64,000 nt of DNA from Rhodococcus maanshanensis NBRC 100610 (GCF_001894865.1 NZ_BCXA01000007.1:1-64000); one strand, 5' to 3'; shown: positions 7,526 to 16,935, numbered from the stretch's first letter. Program-made: numbers and translations. The notes: generated by a model not told the origin, from the sequence alone.

Positions 7526-8997
7526 TACTTGATCGAGCCGCGGGCGGTCTCGTAGGCCGCGCCAACCCGGTACAACCGCTCGTCGGCCATCGCCGGAGCC
7601 ATGATCTGCAGGCCGACGGGCAGCCCGTCGTCCGCGGACAGGCCCGAGGGCACCGACATCGCGCAGTGCCCGGCCAGGTTGGTCGGCAGGGTGCACAGGT
7701 CGGAGAGGTACATCGCGAGCGGATCGTTGACCTTCTCCCCCAGCTTCCACGGGGTGAAGGGGCTGGTCGGCGAGACCAGCACGTCGACCGACTCGTACGC
7801 CTTATCGAAGTCGCGCGCGATGAGCGTGCGGACCTTCAGCGCCGAGCCGTAGTAGGCGTCGTAGTAGCCGGAGGACAGCGCGTAGGTGCCGATCATGATG
7901 CGGCGCTTGACCTCCTTGCCGAATCCGGCGGCCCGCGTCGCGGCCATCACCTGGTCGGCACTCATGTTGCCGTCGTCGACGCGCATGCCGTACCGCATCG
8001 CGTCGAAGCGCGCCAGGTTCGAGGAGACCTCGCTCGGCAGGATCAGGTAGTAGGCCGCGAGCGCGTGCAGGAAGTTCGGGCAGGAGACCTCGACGACCTC
8101 GGCACCGAGTTCGGTGAGCTGCGCGACGGCCGCATCGAACGAGGCGATGACGCCGGGCTGGTAACTGTCCGAGTGCAATTCCTTGACGACGCCGACGCGC
8201 ACGCCCTTGAGGTCGCCGCTCGCACCCTGACGGGCGGCCTCGACCACGGGACGGACCGGCGCGTTCACCGAGGTGGAGTCGCGCGGGTCGTGGCCGGCGA
8301 TCACCTCGTGCAGGAGCGCGGTGTCGAGGACACTGCGGCCACACGGGCCGCCCTGGTCGAGCGAGGACGCGCACGCGACCAGACCGAACCGGGACACCGT
8401 GCCGTAAGTGGGCTTGGTGCCGACGGTGGCGGTCACGGCCGCGGGCTGACGGATCGATCCGCCGGTGTCCGTGCCGATGGCCAGCGGCGCCTGGTTCGAG
8501 GCGAGCGCGGCAGCCGAGCCGCCGCCGGAGCCACCCGGGATCCGCGTGGTGTCCCACGGGTTGCGGGTGGGCCCGTAGGCCGAGTTCTCGGTGGACGAGC
8601 CCATCGCGAACTCGTCCATGTTGGTCTTGCCGAGCACCGGGATGCCGGCCTCGCGCAGCTTGGTCGTCAGCGTCGCGTCGTACGGCGACACCCAGCCCTC
8701 GAGGATCTTCGATCCGCAGGTGGTCGGCATGTCCGTGGTGGTGAACACGTCCTTGAGCGCGAGCGGAACGCCCGCCAGTGCGGACGCGGGCGCCTGGCCG
8801 GAGCCCAGCGCGTCGTCCACCGACTTGGCGGCGCTCAGCGCCTGCTCGCCCGCCACGTGCAGGAAGGCGTTGATCTCGCCGTCGACCGCGGCGATGCGGT
8901 CCAGGTGCGCCTGGGTGACCTCGACGGAGGACACCTCACGGGCATGGATCTTCGAGGCGAGGACGGAGGCGTCCAACGCGGTCAGGTCGGTGGTCAC
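7525..8997 (-). CDS. gatA: Glutamyl-tRNA(Gln)/aspartyl-tRNA(Asn) amidotransferase subunit A
   Basis: 490 residues, the usual GatA length. Amidase-signature Ser-cisSer-Lys triad: Lys82 in GVPLALKD, Ser157 in the glycine/serine-rich [11 protein letters not shown], Ser181 in [11 protein letters not shown]. It releases ammonia from glutamine for transamidation of misacylated Glu-tRNA(Gln) in the GatCAB complex. Its ATG overlaps the gatC stop by 4 nt (ATGA). In M. tuberculosis gatA is followed by pfkA and gatB; here a hairpin and a convergent flavoprotein gene follow instead, so gatB must be elsewhere. Confidence 0.97.
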   Translation of the reverse strand: MTTDLTALDASVLASKIHAREVSSVEVTQAHLDRIAAVDGEINAFLHVAGEQALSAAKSVDDALGSGQAPASALAGVPLALKDVFTTTDMPTTCGSKILEGWVSPYDATLTTKLREAGIPVLGKTNMDEFAMGSSTENSAYGPTRNPWDTTRIPGGSGGGSAAALASNQAPLAIGTDTGGSIRQPAAVTATVGTKPTYGTVSRFGLVACASSLDQGGPCGRSVLDTALLHEVIAGHDPRDSTSVNAPVRPVVEAARQGASGDLKGVRVGVVKELHSDSYQPGVIASFDAAVAQLTELGAEVVEVSCPNFLHALAAYYLILPSEVSSNLARFDAMRYGMRVDDGNMSADQVMAATRAAGFGKEVKRRIMIGTYALSSGYYDAYYGSALKVRTLIARDFDKAYESVDVLVSPTSPFTPWKLGEKVNDPLAMYLSDLCTLPTNLAGHCAMSVPSGLSADDGLPVGLQIMAPAMADERLYRVGAAYETARGSIK

Positions 8998-9293
8998 TGC
9001 TCTTCCCCCAGGATCTGCGGCACGGCGAAACGGTCCTGCTCGACGGCGGGCGCACCCGAGAGCGCCTGCTCGGGGGTGAGTCCGGGAACGATCACATCGG
9101 GGCGGGTCACGTTGGTGATCGCGTTGGGGTTCGCGGAGGGCGGCACATCGTCCGTGGCGACCTCGGCCACCGTCTTGACATGGCTGAGGATCGAATCGAG
9201 CTGACCGGCGAACTCGTCAAGTTCGGCGTCGGACAGCGCGAGCCGGGACAGCCGGGCGAGGTGGGCGACCTCGTCACGGGAGATGGCAGGCAC
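8994..9293 (-). CDS. gatC: Glutamyl-tRNA(Gln) amidotransferase subunit C
   Basis: 99 residues from GTG 9293, preceded by AAAGGGG; the frame continues upstream without a better start. Typical GatC features are [19 protein letters not shown] at the N-terminus and LDSILSHV, then the extended [17 protein letters not shown] region that wraps around GatA/GatB. It stabilises the GatA-GatB interface. Translationally coupled to gatA through ATGA. Confidence 0.95.
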   Translation of the reverse strand: MPAISRDEVAHLARLSRLALSDAELDEFAGQLDSILSHVKTVAEVATDDVPPSANPNAITNVTRPDVIVPGLTPEQALSGAPAVEQDRFAVPQILGEEQ

Positions 9294-9589
9294 CGCGTGG
9301 GCCCCTTTCAGGTCGGAGACAGCGATCGCCCCTAGCCTAGAGCGTCGCCGCCCGGCCGCCGCAGCCAGAGCCGGGGCCGGACGCGACCCGGGCGCGCGAG
9401 GCGACTTCGTTTCCGCGGCGGAACGATCACATGTCACCCGTGTCACCGATCCGCGGCGAGCTGGGAGTCCGACGGGCAGCGGCGAATTCGCTGACACGTC
9501 CGGGCGGCACACCGAGCAGAAACGGTGCAAGGATGGAGTCAGGGCGAACCCACCGTTCCCCGACCCACCCGCCACAGAAGGAACGCCCC

Positions 9590-10240
9590 GTGTCGTATCT
9601 CCTGCGTGTCCAGCTCCCCGATCGTCCCGGAAGCCTGGGCTCGCTGGCCGTCGCGCTCGGCTCGGTCGGAGCCGACATCCTCTCCCTCGACGTGGTCGAG
9701 CGGGGCGCCGGGTACGCGGTCGACGATCTCGTCGTCGACGTGGCGCACGGCTCGCTGCCGGACACCCTGCTGACCGCCGCGGAGCAGTTGGCCGGCGTCC
9801 GCGTCGACTCGATCCGGCCCTACACCGGAATCCTCGACACCCATCGCGAACTGGAGCTGATCGATCAGGTCGCCACGGCCACCGACGACCGGCTCCAGGT
9901 CCTCGTCGAGGGTGCCCCCCGCGTGCTGCGGGTCGGCTGGGCGACGGTGATCGGCATCGGCTCCCGCGGGACGTTTCGGGTGGTCGGCAGCTCGGGAGCC
10001 CCCGAAACCCATGCCGGGGAGGCCCCGTGGATGCCGCTGACCAAGCCGACGGTCCTCGACGGCGAGGCCGACTGGGTGCCGACGGTGTGGAAGGACATGA
10101 ACACCACGCTCGCGGCGGCTCCCCTCGGGCACTCCGGCCAGGCGCTGTTGCTCGGACGTCCGGGCGGACCGGAGTTCCGGCCGTCCGAGATCGCGCGGCT
10201 CGGCTACCTGGCCGGCATCGTGGCGACCGTGCTCAGCTAG
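9590..10240 (+). CDS. ACT-domain protein (Rv3013-like)
   Basis: 216 residues from GTG 9590 with GAAGGAA 6 nt upstream. Residues 1-75 form an ACT domain ([28 protein letters not shown]), normally a small-molecule, often amino-acid, sensing fold. The remainder holds no recognised catalytic motif and looks like a GAF-like alpha/beta domain with a WMPLTKP segment. Divergent from gatC, the same position as Rv3013 in mycobacteria. Function not established. Confidence 0.8.
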   Translation: MSYLLRVQLPDRPGSLGSLAVALGSVGADILSLDVVERGAGYAVDDLVVDVAHGSLPDTLLTAAEQLAGVRVDSIRPYTGILDTHRELELIDQVATATDDRLQVLVEGAPRVLRVGWATVIGIGSRGTFRVVGSSGAPETHAGEAPWMPLTKPTVLDGEADWVPTVWKDMNTTLAAAPLGHSGQALLLGRPGGPEFRPSEIARLGYLAGIVATVLS

Positions 10241-10258
10241 CGCGGGGCTGCCACCGGC

Positions 10259-10747
10259 TCAGACGAACTCGCGCACCAGCACGGTGAGCTCGACACCCGG
10301 CGCAGGCTCCCAGTCGCGCTGGGGCGCAGGGACGAAATCGTTGCGATCGTAGATGCGGCGGGCGTCGACCATGTCCGCCTCCGTCGAGATCACCACGCGT
10401 GCGAGCCCACGGTCGTAGGCCTCGTCCAGGACGTGCTTCACCAGCGCCGACCCCACGCCCTTACCGCGGGCGGTCGGCGCGACCGCGAGCATCCGGAACT
10501 CCAGTTCGCCCGGCTCCGCGACGTCGGCGAACGGGGTGCCGGGCTCGGCGATCGTCAGCGAACCGACGATCTCGTCACCGGCGACGGCCACAACGACCTC
10601 GGCGTGCTCCGCGCGGGTCGCGGTATCGCGCAGGCGGTCCACGTACGCGCTCGTGTCCGAAACGAATCCACCGTCTACGTAGACGTCGACGGTCAGCTCG
10701 CCGATGGTGTCGTAGTCGGCGGGCGTTGCGGGGCGAATCTCGATCAT
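10259..10747 (-). CDS. GNAT-family N-acetyltransferase
   Basis: 162 residues beginning MIEIRPATPADYD, a standard GNAT N-terminus. The acetyl-CoA pyrophosphate loop is visible as VAPTARGKGVGSALV (motif A, R/Q-x-x-G-x-G/A), followed by the motif B strand/helix ARRIYDRNDF. Substrate cannot be told from sequence. Convergent with the ACT-domain gene, 18 nt apart. Confidence 0.88.
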   Translation of the reverse strand: MIEIRPATPADYDTIGELTVDVYVDGGFVSDTSAYVDRLRDTATRAEHAEVVVAVAGDEIVGSLTIAEPGTPFADVAEPGELEFRMLAVAPTARGKGVGSALVKHVLDEAYDRGLARVVISTEADMVDARRIYDRNDFVPAPQRDWEPAPGVELTVLVREFV

Positions 10748-10810
10748 GGGGTCACTATCGCAGGAGATTCGTTGGTTCCCGTCACGCGTGCGGGCCGATT
10801 GTGAACAACC

Positions 10811-11911
10811 TCACCCGCGTACCGCCGTCGGCGTGAGGCGCGCGAGCTGGCCTTTTGCGCGCAGCAACAACGCACTGTCCCCGAACTCGTGCCAGAGGTA
10901 TCCCTCCTCGAGCGCGGCCTCGTATGCCCTGCGCACGACCGCCGGGCCCACCACCGACTCGAGGAGCATCAGGTGCGACGCGCCGGGGGCGTGCCAGCCC
11001 GTGACCAGGCCGTCCACTACCCGGGCCGGCCGCCGCGCGCTCAGCACCAGGTCCGTCCAGCCGGCCCCGGCCACCACCGTCCCGCGCTCGGTGGCCCCGG
11101 TTTCGAGTGCCCGGGTCACCGTGGTGCCGACCGCGATCACCCGGCCACCCGCGGCACGCCGGTCGTTGATCAGCCGGGCGGTCCACTCGGGTATCTCGTA
11201 CCGCTCGGGGATCGGTGGCTCGCCCGGTTCGGCCGACGAGACCGACGTGTGCAGCAGGACCGGCGCGACCACCACCCCCGACACGGCCAGCTCGGTGATC
11301 ATGGTGTGCGTGAACGGCCTTGCCGCGCTGGCCATCTCCGCGCTCCCCCGATCCCTCCCGAAGATGGTCTGGTAGTACGGCAGCGGCCACCGTTCCCGCA
11401 CGTACGCGTAGGTGATCGGCCTGCCTGCGACCGCGAGCAGATCCCGCGCGACGTCCGCGACGCCGTCGATCTCGGCGCGCCACAGCCTGATCGATGTCCG
11501 CGGCCACGGCTCCCGGAGGGTTGCCTCCGCGCTGAGCGGGAGGCGAATTCGCATGCCCGCGGCGGCATCGTCGAGCGGCCCTGTCACCGGACCGGGCGCC
11601 CGCACCTCCACCACCCAGGCGCCGTCGTCGAGCGGCATGGAGAAATGCACCACCACCGGGCCCACTCCGTCGACGGTGCCGTCGACGGCGGCGGCGAGGG
11701 TGGCCGACGTGTTCACGACCACAACGTCGCCCGCGCGCAGATACCTCGGCAGCTCGTGGAAACGGGCGTGCTCGACCCGCTCCCCCTCGGCCACCAACAG
11801 GCGCACGGTGTCCCGCAGCTGCCCGCGGCTCTCGGGCGGACCGCTCGCCTCCAGCCGGTCCGGCAGGACGAAGTCGGGCCCGGCCGCGGCCTCGACCCTC
11901 ACCTCGGTCAC
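10811..11911 (-). CDS. queA: S-adenosylmethionine:tRNA ribosyltransferase-isomerase-like protein (QueA family)
   Basis: 366 residues, matching QueA in length and motifs: DVVVVNTSATLAA near residue 62, PFTHTMI, TSVSS, VGTTVTRALE and WHAPGASHLMLLES. QueA transfers and isomerises the ribosyl moiety of SAM onto preQ1 in tRNA during queuosine synthesis. Its ATG overlaps the stop of an SDR gene (4 nt), and that operon starts at a SoxR-controlled promoter. No other queuosine genes occur in this window, and actinobacteria of this order commonly lack the full pathway, so the true substrate may differ from preQ1-tRNA. The family assignment is firm and the role is not. Confidence 0.85.
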   Translation of the reverse strand: MTEVRVEAAAGPDFVLPDRLEASGPPESRGQLRDTVRLLVAEGERVEHARFHELPRYLRAGDVVVVNTSATLAAAVDGTVDGVGPVVVHFSMPLDDGAWVVEVRAPGPVTGPLDDAAAGMRIRLPLSAEATLREPWPRTSIRLWRAEIDGVADVARDLLAVAGRPITYAYVRERWPLPYYQTIFGRDRGSAEMASAARPFTHTMITELAVSGVVVAPVLLHTSVSSAEPGEPPIPERYEIPEWTARLINDRRAAGGRVIAVGTTVTRALETGATERGTVVAGAGWTDLVLSARRPARVVDGLVTGWHAPGASHLMLLESVVGPAVVRRAYEAALEEGYLWHEFGDSALLLRAKGQLARLTPTAVRG

Positions 11912-12609
11912 GGCGACACCGCCTCGGTCAGCAGGTCGGCCGCGCGATAGCGGCCACTGCCCGGGCGGGTGTCGAGGAGCCGCAGCAGCGCGGGCACCAC
12001 CGTCTCGGGTTCGGGGCGGTCGGAGATGTCCTCACCTGGGAACGCCGCCTGGTGCATCGCGGTGCGCATGTCGCCCGGATCGAACGCGTATACCGAGAGC
12101 TGCGGTTGCTCCACCGCGAGCACGGCCGTCGCGTGGTCGAGGGCGGCCTTCGCCGCACCGTATCCGCCCCACCCCTCGTAGGCCTCGACCGCCGCGTCGG
12201 AGGACACGTTCACGATCGCCCCTGCCGCCCGGCTCACCGGTTCGAGCAGCGCGGAGATCAACGCCAGCGGCGCGATCACGTTCGTCGCGAACACGTTCGT
12301 CAGCTCGGCCTCCGGGTACCGTGCGAGCGCAGGCATCGGGCTCGGTCCGAGCGTGCTGGCGTTGTTGAGCAGCAGGTCCAGTCGCCCGCGGGTGGCGATC
12401 TCCGTGTGGAGCTGTTCCCGGTGCGCGGCATCGGTGACATCGCCCTGGCACGCGGTGATCCCGCTCGCCTGCGCCGCGACCCGAGCGAGGGCCGCATCGT
12501 GGCGACCGGTGACGATCACCTGCCAGCCCCGCTCGGCCAGCGCGAGCGCCACCGCCCTGCCGAAACCGGCCGATCCGCCGGTGATCAACGCCGTCTTGGT
12601 GTCGTCCAT
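11908..12609 (-). CDS. Short-chain dehydrogenase/reductase in SoxR-controlled operon
   Basis: 233 residues from ATG 12609, which has AAGGAGCT just upstream; earlier in-frame starts run into the promoter. Motifs: TALITGGSAGFGRAVA (cofactor glycine loop), LLNNASTLG, VNVSSDAA with the catalytic Ser, and YGAAKAA as YxxxK. A classical SDR of unknown substrate. First gene of an operon with queA. A 19-bp-spacer promoter and SoxR box lie in the 87-nt gap to soxR, so it is expected to be induced by redox-active compounds. Confidence 0.88.
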   Translation of the reverse strand: MDDTKTALITGGSAGFGRAVALALAERGWQVIVTGRHDAALARVAAQASGITACQGDVTDAAHREQLHTEIATRGRLDLLLNNASTLGPSPMPALARYPEAELTNVFATNVIAPLALISALLEPVSRAAGAIVNVSSDAAVEAYEGWGGYGAAKAALDHATAVLAVEQPQLSVYAFDPGDMRTAMHQAAFPGEDISDRPEPETVVPALLRLLDTRPGSGRYRAADLLTEAVSP

Positions 12610-12642
12610 CAGAGCTCCTTGCGTCCCGTGACTTCTGGGACC

Positions 12643-12673
12643 ATCCTGAAAGCTCAAGTTCACTTGATGTCAA
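12643..12673 (-). promoter_or_regulatory. SoxR-type promoter with 19-bp spacer driving the SDR-queA operon
   Basis: On the minus strand: TTGACA (12673-12668), a 19-nt spacer, CAGGAT (12648-12643). The overlong spacer is the hallmark of promoters activated by MerR-family proteins through DNA untwisting, and the SoxR box lies inside it. Confidence 0.75.
12653..12669. promoter_or_regulatory. SoxR box
   Basis: CTCAAGTTCACTTGATG, nearly identical to the classical SoxR operator CCTCAAGTTAACTTGAGG, centred between the -35 and -10 above. Confidence 0.85.
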
Positions 12674-12696
12674 GGACCGCAGGTGAGGAGCTCCCC

Positions 12697-13170
12697 ATGC
12701 GCACCACGGATCTGCTGACCGTCGGCGAGGTGGCGCGACGCAGCGGCCTGGCCCCGTCCGCACTGCGGTACTACGAGGACCAGGGCCTGATCACGTCGAG
12801 CAGGACGTCGGGCAACCAGCGGCGCTATCAGCGCAGCGTGCTGCGCAGGATCGCCTTCGTCCGCGCCGCGAGGAGCATCGGGCTCAGCCTGGAGGAGGTG
12901 GCCGAGGCGCTGGCCCAGCTGCCGGACGGGCGCGCCCCGACCCGGGCCGATTGGACCAGGCTGTCGCAGAGTTGGCGCGGCAGGCTCAACGAGCAGATCG
13001 ACGCCCTGATCGCGCTGCGCGACGGGCTCGATTCCTGCATCGGCTGCGGGTGCCTCTCCCTCAAGACGTGCGCACTGTCGAACCCGGGCGATGCCGCCGC
13101 GAGCTACGGACCCGGTGCGGCCTACCTACCCAAGGCGCTGCATCGCGACGACGCGGAACGCCCCGCCTGA
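12697..13170 (+). CDS. soxR: Redox-sensing MerR-family regulator SoxR
   Basis: 157 residues from ATG 12697 with GTGAGGAG upstream. MerR helix-turn-helix VGEVARRSGLAPSALRYYED (9-28) is followed by the RNQRRYxR wing. The C-terminal cluster C114-IG-C117-G-C119-LSLKT-C125 has exactly the C-x2-C-x-C-x5-C spacing that holds the SoxR [2Fe-2S] centre. It senses oxidation or redox-cycling compounds. It is divergent from the SDR-queA operon, whose promoter carries a near-consensus SoxR box, so that operon is its likely target. Unlike enterobacteria, actinobacterial SoxR usually acts directly on oxidoreductase genes and not through soxS. Confidence 0.95.
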   Translation: MRTTDLLTVGEVARRSGLAPSALRYYEDQGLITSSRTSGNQRRYQRSVLRRIAFVRAARSIGLSLEEVAEALAQLPDGRAPTRADWTRLSQSWRGRLNEQIDALIALRDGLDSCIGCGCLSLKTCALSNPGDAAASYGPGAAYLPKALHRDDAERPA

Positions 13171-13197
13171 GAGCGCTTCCACGCCGACCCGCCACGC

Positions 13198-13956
13198 CTA
13201 CTCGAGGTCGAAGCGCAGCAGTGCCGCCCGGATCTTCTGGGTCGCGGCATGCACTGCGAGGCCGTACGTTTCGTACTTGTCGGCGGTGATCCGGCTCGTC
13301 GGACCGGACACCGACACCGAGGCCAGTGGCTGCCCGTCGGCGTCGAGGACGGCCGCGCCGATCGCCGTGATGCCGGTACTCAGACCCTGATCGTTGATCG
13401 AGTATCCGCGACCCCGGATCTGCTCGATGGTTTCCCAGAGCACGTCGGCGTCCGTGATGGTGCTCGGCGTCCGCGGGGCGAGCCCGTCGGCCACATAGGA
13501 CCGGACCGCGTCGTCGGGCTGCGCCGCGAGGAAGGCCTGCCCGGTCGCGGAGGCGTGCATCGGGATCCGTTGCCCCAGTGGCATGAACGCGCGCAAGGAG
13601 TGTGCGGTGTCGAGCCGTTCGATGAGGACCATCTCCCGCCCGTCCGGGGCGCAGAGGTGGATGGTCTCCGTGGTCGCCAACTGCAGCTCGTTCAATGTGG
13701 GCAGCGCCGTTTCCCGAATCTGCTGATGGTCACGGGCTTTGCTGCCGACCGAGAAGGCCCGGTAGGTCAGGCTCCACCGCGTCGGCGCGGCGGAACTCGG
13801 CCGGAGCCAACCGAGTTCGTGCAGCGTCAGCAGGCACCTCTGCACCGTGCTCTTGGGCAGGTCCACCATCCTGCTGAGCTCCGACAGCCCGACGGGCTGC
13901 TGTTCGGCCACCGTCTCCAGCACCCGAAATGCGGAAACGACGCTGTTGGTGGGCAT
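13198..13956 (-). CDS. IclR-family regulator, probably of the malonate genes
   Basis: 252 residues. Winged helix-turn-helix at 1-70 (SELSRMVDLPKSTVQRCLLTL) and IclR effector domain (MHASATGQAFLAA, STGITAIGAAVLD, SVSGPTSRI). Divergent from the MatC-like carrier and matB; such placement usually marks the local regulator. In Rhizobium and Streptomyces the mat genes are governed by a GntR protein, so IclR control here would be a variation. Effector unknown; malonate or malonyl-CoA is a guess from context. Confidence 0.88.
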   Translation of the reverse strand: MPTNSVVSAFRVLETVAEQQPVGLSELSRMVDLPKSTVQRCLLTLHELGWLRPSSAAPTRWSLTYRAFSVGSKARDHQQIRETALPTLNELQLATTETIHLCAPDGREMVLIERLDTAHSLRAFMPLGQRIPMHASATGQAFLAAQPDDAVRSYVADGLAPRTPSTITDADVLWETIEQIRGRGYSINDQGLSTGITAIGAAVLDADGQPLASVSVSGPTSRITADKYETYGLAVHAATQKIRAALLRFDLE

Positions 13957-14092
13957 TTGACCTCCGAGTTTGTTGACGCTGCCGCCCGGTGTGAGCTAGC
14001 TTACACGGCATCGGTTCGCTAGATAGACCAGTGTGCCACACAGTGGACCGATTGGGAATACCCGCCCCCACACTCCTGGAAAAGGCAACCGC

Positions 14093-15482
14093 ATGGCTCT
14101 ACAGCTCTCGGCGCTCGTCATCTTTTGTCGGCGTCTTCTTGGTATCCACGCTCCGCAAGGTCCACATCGGCGTGCTCATGTTCGCCACCGCGTGCGGCGT
14201 CGGGCTCTGGCTGGCCGACATGCCCATCGACGACATCATCGGGGGATTCCCGCTGAGCATCCTGGTGCTGCTCGTGGGCGTGACCTACTTCTTCGCGATC
14301 GCTCAGTCCAACGGCACCATCGACCGCATCATCGAGGTCGCGCTCGCCAAGGTCGGCGACAACGCCGCCGTGCTGCCCTTCGTCTTCTTTGCGCTGACGG
14401 CAGGGATCTCGGCCATGGGCTCGCCACTTGGCGGCCTGGTGGTGGCCCCGATCGGCATGCCGATCGCCAGGAAGTACGGCATGGACCCGATGCTCATGGG
14501 TCTGGCCATCGGGACCGGACTGAGCGCCGGGGCCTTCGCCCCGACCAGTCTCTTCGGGATCGTCAGCTACGGCACCGCCCACGAGGCCGGGATCGAACTG
14601 AGCCCGCTCACCCTGTTCACGGTTGCCGTCGTCGTCAACCTGGTGTTGCTGCTCGGCGCGTTCGTCATGTTCGGCGGATCCAGGTTGCGACAGCGTCACG
14701 TCGCACTGGCCACCGAGATCGGTTCGAGAACACCGTCTTTCGTCACCAGCATCGCCACAGGAGCGGGCACCGCCCAGTACGAGGGCGACGTGACGCACCG
14801 CATCGCAGGCAGCCGCCTCGACGACGGACCGGGACCCCGGCACGGAACGCTCGCCGAACGGGAACCGTTCACGGGGGTCCAGATCGCCACGGTGATCTGC
14901 ATGGTGGGGCTCGTCGGCGCCGTCATCGGGATCTCGCTCGCAGGCCAGGACCCGGACATCGGGGTGCTCGGTTTCGCCTTCGGGGCGGTGCTGACGCTGA
15001 TCGACCCGAAATCCGGCAACAGCGCCGTCGCGAAGATCGACTGGTCGACGGTCCTGTTGGTGGGCGGCATCATCACCTATGTCGGTGTCCTGCAGCACAT
15101 GGGCGCCGTCGACCTGCTCGGGGAAACGGCGGGCAAGGTGGGCGTTCCGATCGTCGCGGCCCTGATCATCTGCCTCCTCGGCGGCCTCATCTCGGCCTTC
15201 GCGTCGACAACCGGCATGCTGGCCGCCCTCGTGCCGCTGGCGCTGCCGCTGGTCGCCACCGGCGACATCCCCGGCTGGGCCCTGATCTGCGCGCTCGCCG
15301 TCTGCTCCTCCATCGTGGACGTCTCGCCGTTCTCGACCGTGGGAGCGACCCTCGTCGCCTCGGTCGCCGAGGACCAGCGGGCCCGGATGACCAGCCTGCT
15401 GACCCGATGGGGGATGTCGATGGTGGTCATCGGCCCCGTCGCGCTCGTCGGCACCCTGGTCGTGCCCGCGATGGTCCTGTGA
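14093..15482 (+). CDS. matC: MatC-like malonate/dicarboxylate carrier with apparent +1 frameshift near the start
   Basis: ATG 14093 follows GGAAAAGG and begins MALQLSALVIF. The frame is then lost: after TCTTTT (14121-14126) the rest, VGVFLVSTLRKVHIGVLMF onward, continues in another frame to the stop at 15482. Removing one T restores a single 462-residue protein matching MatC_N carriers (MSxQLxALxIFVxVF... in that family). About 12 hydrophobic segments are visible, with a hydrophilic central loop near 14690-14870. It would import malonate for MatB, the next gene. The shift is in a T4 run: a sequencing error, a real inactivating mutation or slippage are all possible. No start with a ribosome site exists in the downstream frame. 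Confidence 0.8.
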
Positions 15483-15522
15483 CCGGGGCCTGAAGAACCA
15501 ACCCACCGAAAGGAACTCACCA

Positions 15523-16935
15523 GTGCTTCTCTCGTCATTGGACCCGTCCGGCCACCACGCGGTGGACCTCGCCGATGCGATCACCCTCGGGGACACGAGC
15601 ATGTCGCGATCCGAACTGTTCTCCGCCGCAAGCGGCCTGGCGGCGGCACTCCCGGATGCCGGACCCGTAGCCGTCTGCGCGGAACCCACCCTCGAGACGA
15701 TCATCGCCGTGACGGGGTGCCTGCTGGCGGGGGTGCCCGTGGTGCCGGTCCCGCCCGACTCCGGTCCGGCGGAACTCCGGCACATCATCGCGGATTCCGG
15801 TGCCACCCAGTGGATCGGCCCCACACAGATCGACAGCGGACTCCCGACCATCCCTGTGGACCGCAGGCCGAGCACGAGCGGACAGCTCGGTCGGCCGTCG
15901 ATGGACGAGCTGGCCATGATCCTCTACACGTCAGGGACCACCGGCGCACCCAAGGGCGTCCTGTTGACCCACCGCGCCCTCGCCGCGGGCATCGACGCCC
16001 TCGCCGACGCGTGGCAGTGGACCGCCGACGACACCTTGGTGCACGGGCTACCGCTGTTCCACATGCACGGCCTCGTGCTCGGCGTGCTCGCGTCCCTCCG
16101 GATCGGTTCGCGCGTCACCCACACGGTGCGGCCGAAACCTGCGGCCTACGCGGCGGCGCCGGGAACCATGTATTTCGGTGTGCCCACGGTGTGGTCGAGG
16201 ATCGCGGAGGACGAGCAGTCCGCGCGGGCGCTGCGCCGGGCGCGGCTCCTGGTGTCGGGGAGCGCCGCGCTCTCGGTCCCGGTGTTCGAACGAATCACCC
16301 AGCTCACGGGGATCCCGCCCATCGAGCGGTACGGCATGAGCGAGACGATGATCACCCTGAGCACCCGCGCGGACGGCGAACGCAGGCCGGGCTGGGTGGG
16401 GCAACCGCTTCGCGGCGTCGAGACCCGCCTGCGTACCGAGGACGGCCAGATCGTGGCGCACGACGGATCGAGCATCGGCCGCCTGGAGGTCAGGGGGCCG
16501 ATGCTGTTCGACGGCTACCTGAACCGGCCGGAGGCCACGGCCGCCGCATGGACGGACGACGGCTGGTTCGTCACAGGCGACGTCGCAACCTGCGATCCGG
16601 CCGGATTCCACCGGATCGTCGGTCGCGAGTCGACGGATCTGATCAAGTCGGGCGGCTATCGCATCGGCGCGGGCGAGGTCGAGGCGGCACTGCTCGCACA
16701 CCCCTCGGTCGCGGAGGTCGCCGTCGTCGGGGTTCCCGACAGCGATCTCGGTCAGCGGGTGGTCGCGTTCGTCGTAACCTCCGAGACGAGTCCCGGATCC
16801 GCGCTGGGCGAGCGCCTGATCGACTACGTGGCAGGCGACCTCTCCCGGCACAAGCGGCCGCGCGAGGTGCGGTTCGTCGACGCGCTTCCGCGGAACGCGA
16901 TGGGAAAGGTGCAGAAGGCGGCGCTCGCCCGGTAG
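15523..16935 (+). CDS. matB: Malonyl-CoA synthetase
   Basis: 470 residues in the ANL adenylation superfamily: ATP loop ILYTSGTTGAPKGVLLTHR, IERYGMSETM, GDVATCDPAGFHRIVGR hinge and the terminal lysine motif NAMGKVQKAAL. It shares with characterised Streptomyces MatB the stretches DALADAWQWT and HGLPLFHMHGLVLG, which make it more than a generic acyl-CoA ligase. MatB converts malonate (and methylmalonate) plus CoA and ATP to malonyl-CoA, feeding fatty-acid or polyketide synthesis. AAAGGAA ribosome site; 40 nt after the MatC-like gene, so one operon. Confidence 0.9.
   Translation: MLLSSLDPSGHHAVDLADAITLGDTSMSRSELFSAASGLAAALPDAGPVAVCAEPTLETIIAVTGCLLAGVPVVPVPPDSGPAELRHIIADSGATQWIGPTQIDSGLPTIPVDRRPSTSGQLGRPSMDELAMILYTSGTTGAPKGVLLTHRALAAGIDALADAWQWTADDTLVHGLPLFHMHGLVLGVLASLRIGSRVTHTVRPKPAAYAAAPGTMYFGVPTVWSRIAEDEQSARALRRARLLVSGSAALSVPVFERITQLTGIPPIERYGMSETMITLSTRADGERRPGWVGQPLRGVETRLRTEDGQIVAHDGSSIGRLEVRGPMLFDGYLNRPEATAAAWTDDGWFVTGDVATCDPAGFHRIVGRESTDLIKSGGYRIGAGEVEAALLAHPSVAEVAVVGVPDSDLGQRVVAFVVTSETSPGSALGERLIDYVAGDLSRHKRPREVRFVDALPRNAMGKVQKAALAR

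Noticed and set aside
5752-9204. Very long plus-strand open frame (1150 codons)
   Set aside because: Arg/Gly-rich nonsense translation that is a shadow of the SDR and flavoprotein genes on the same strand and of gatA/gatC on the other; no motif, no ribosome site.
14118-15917. 599-codon minus-strand frame over the MatC-like gene
   Set aside because: Antisense shadow; its His/Asp/Gly repeats are the complement of Val/Ala/Leu-rich membrane codons.
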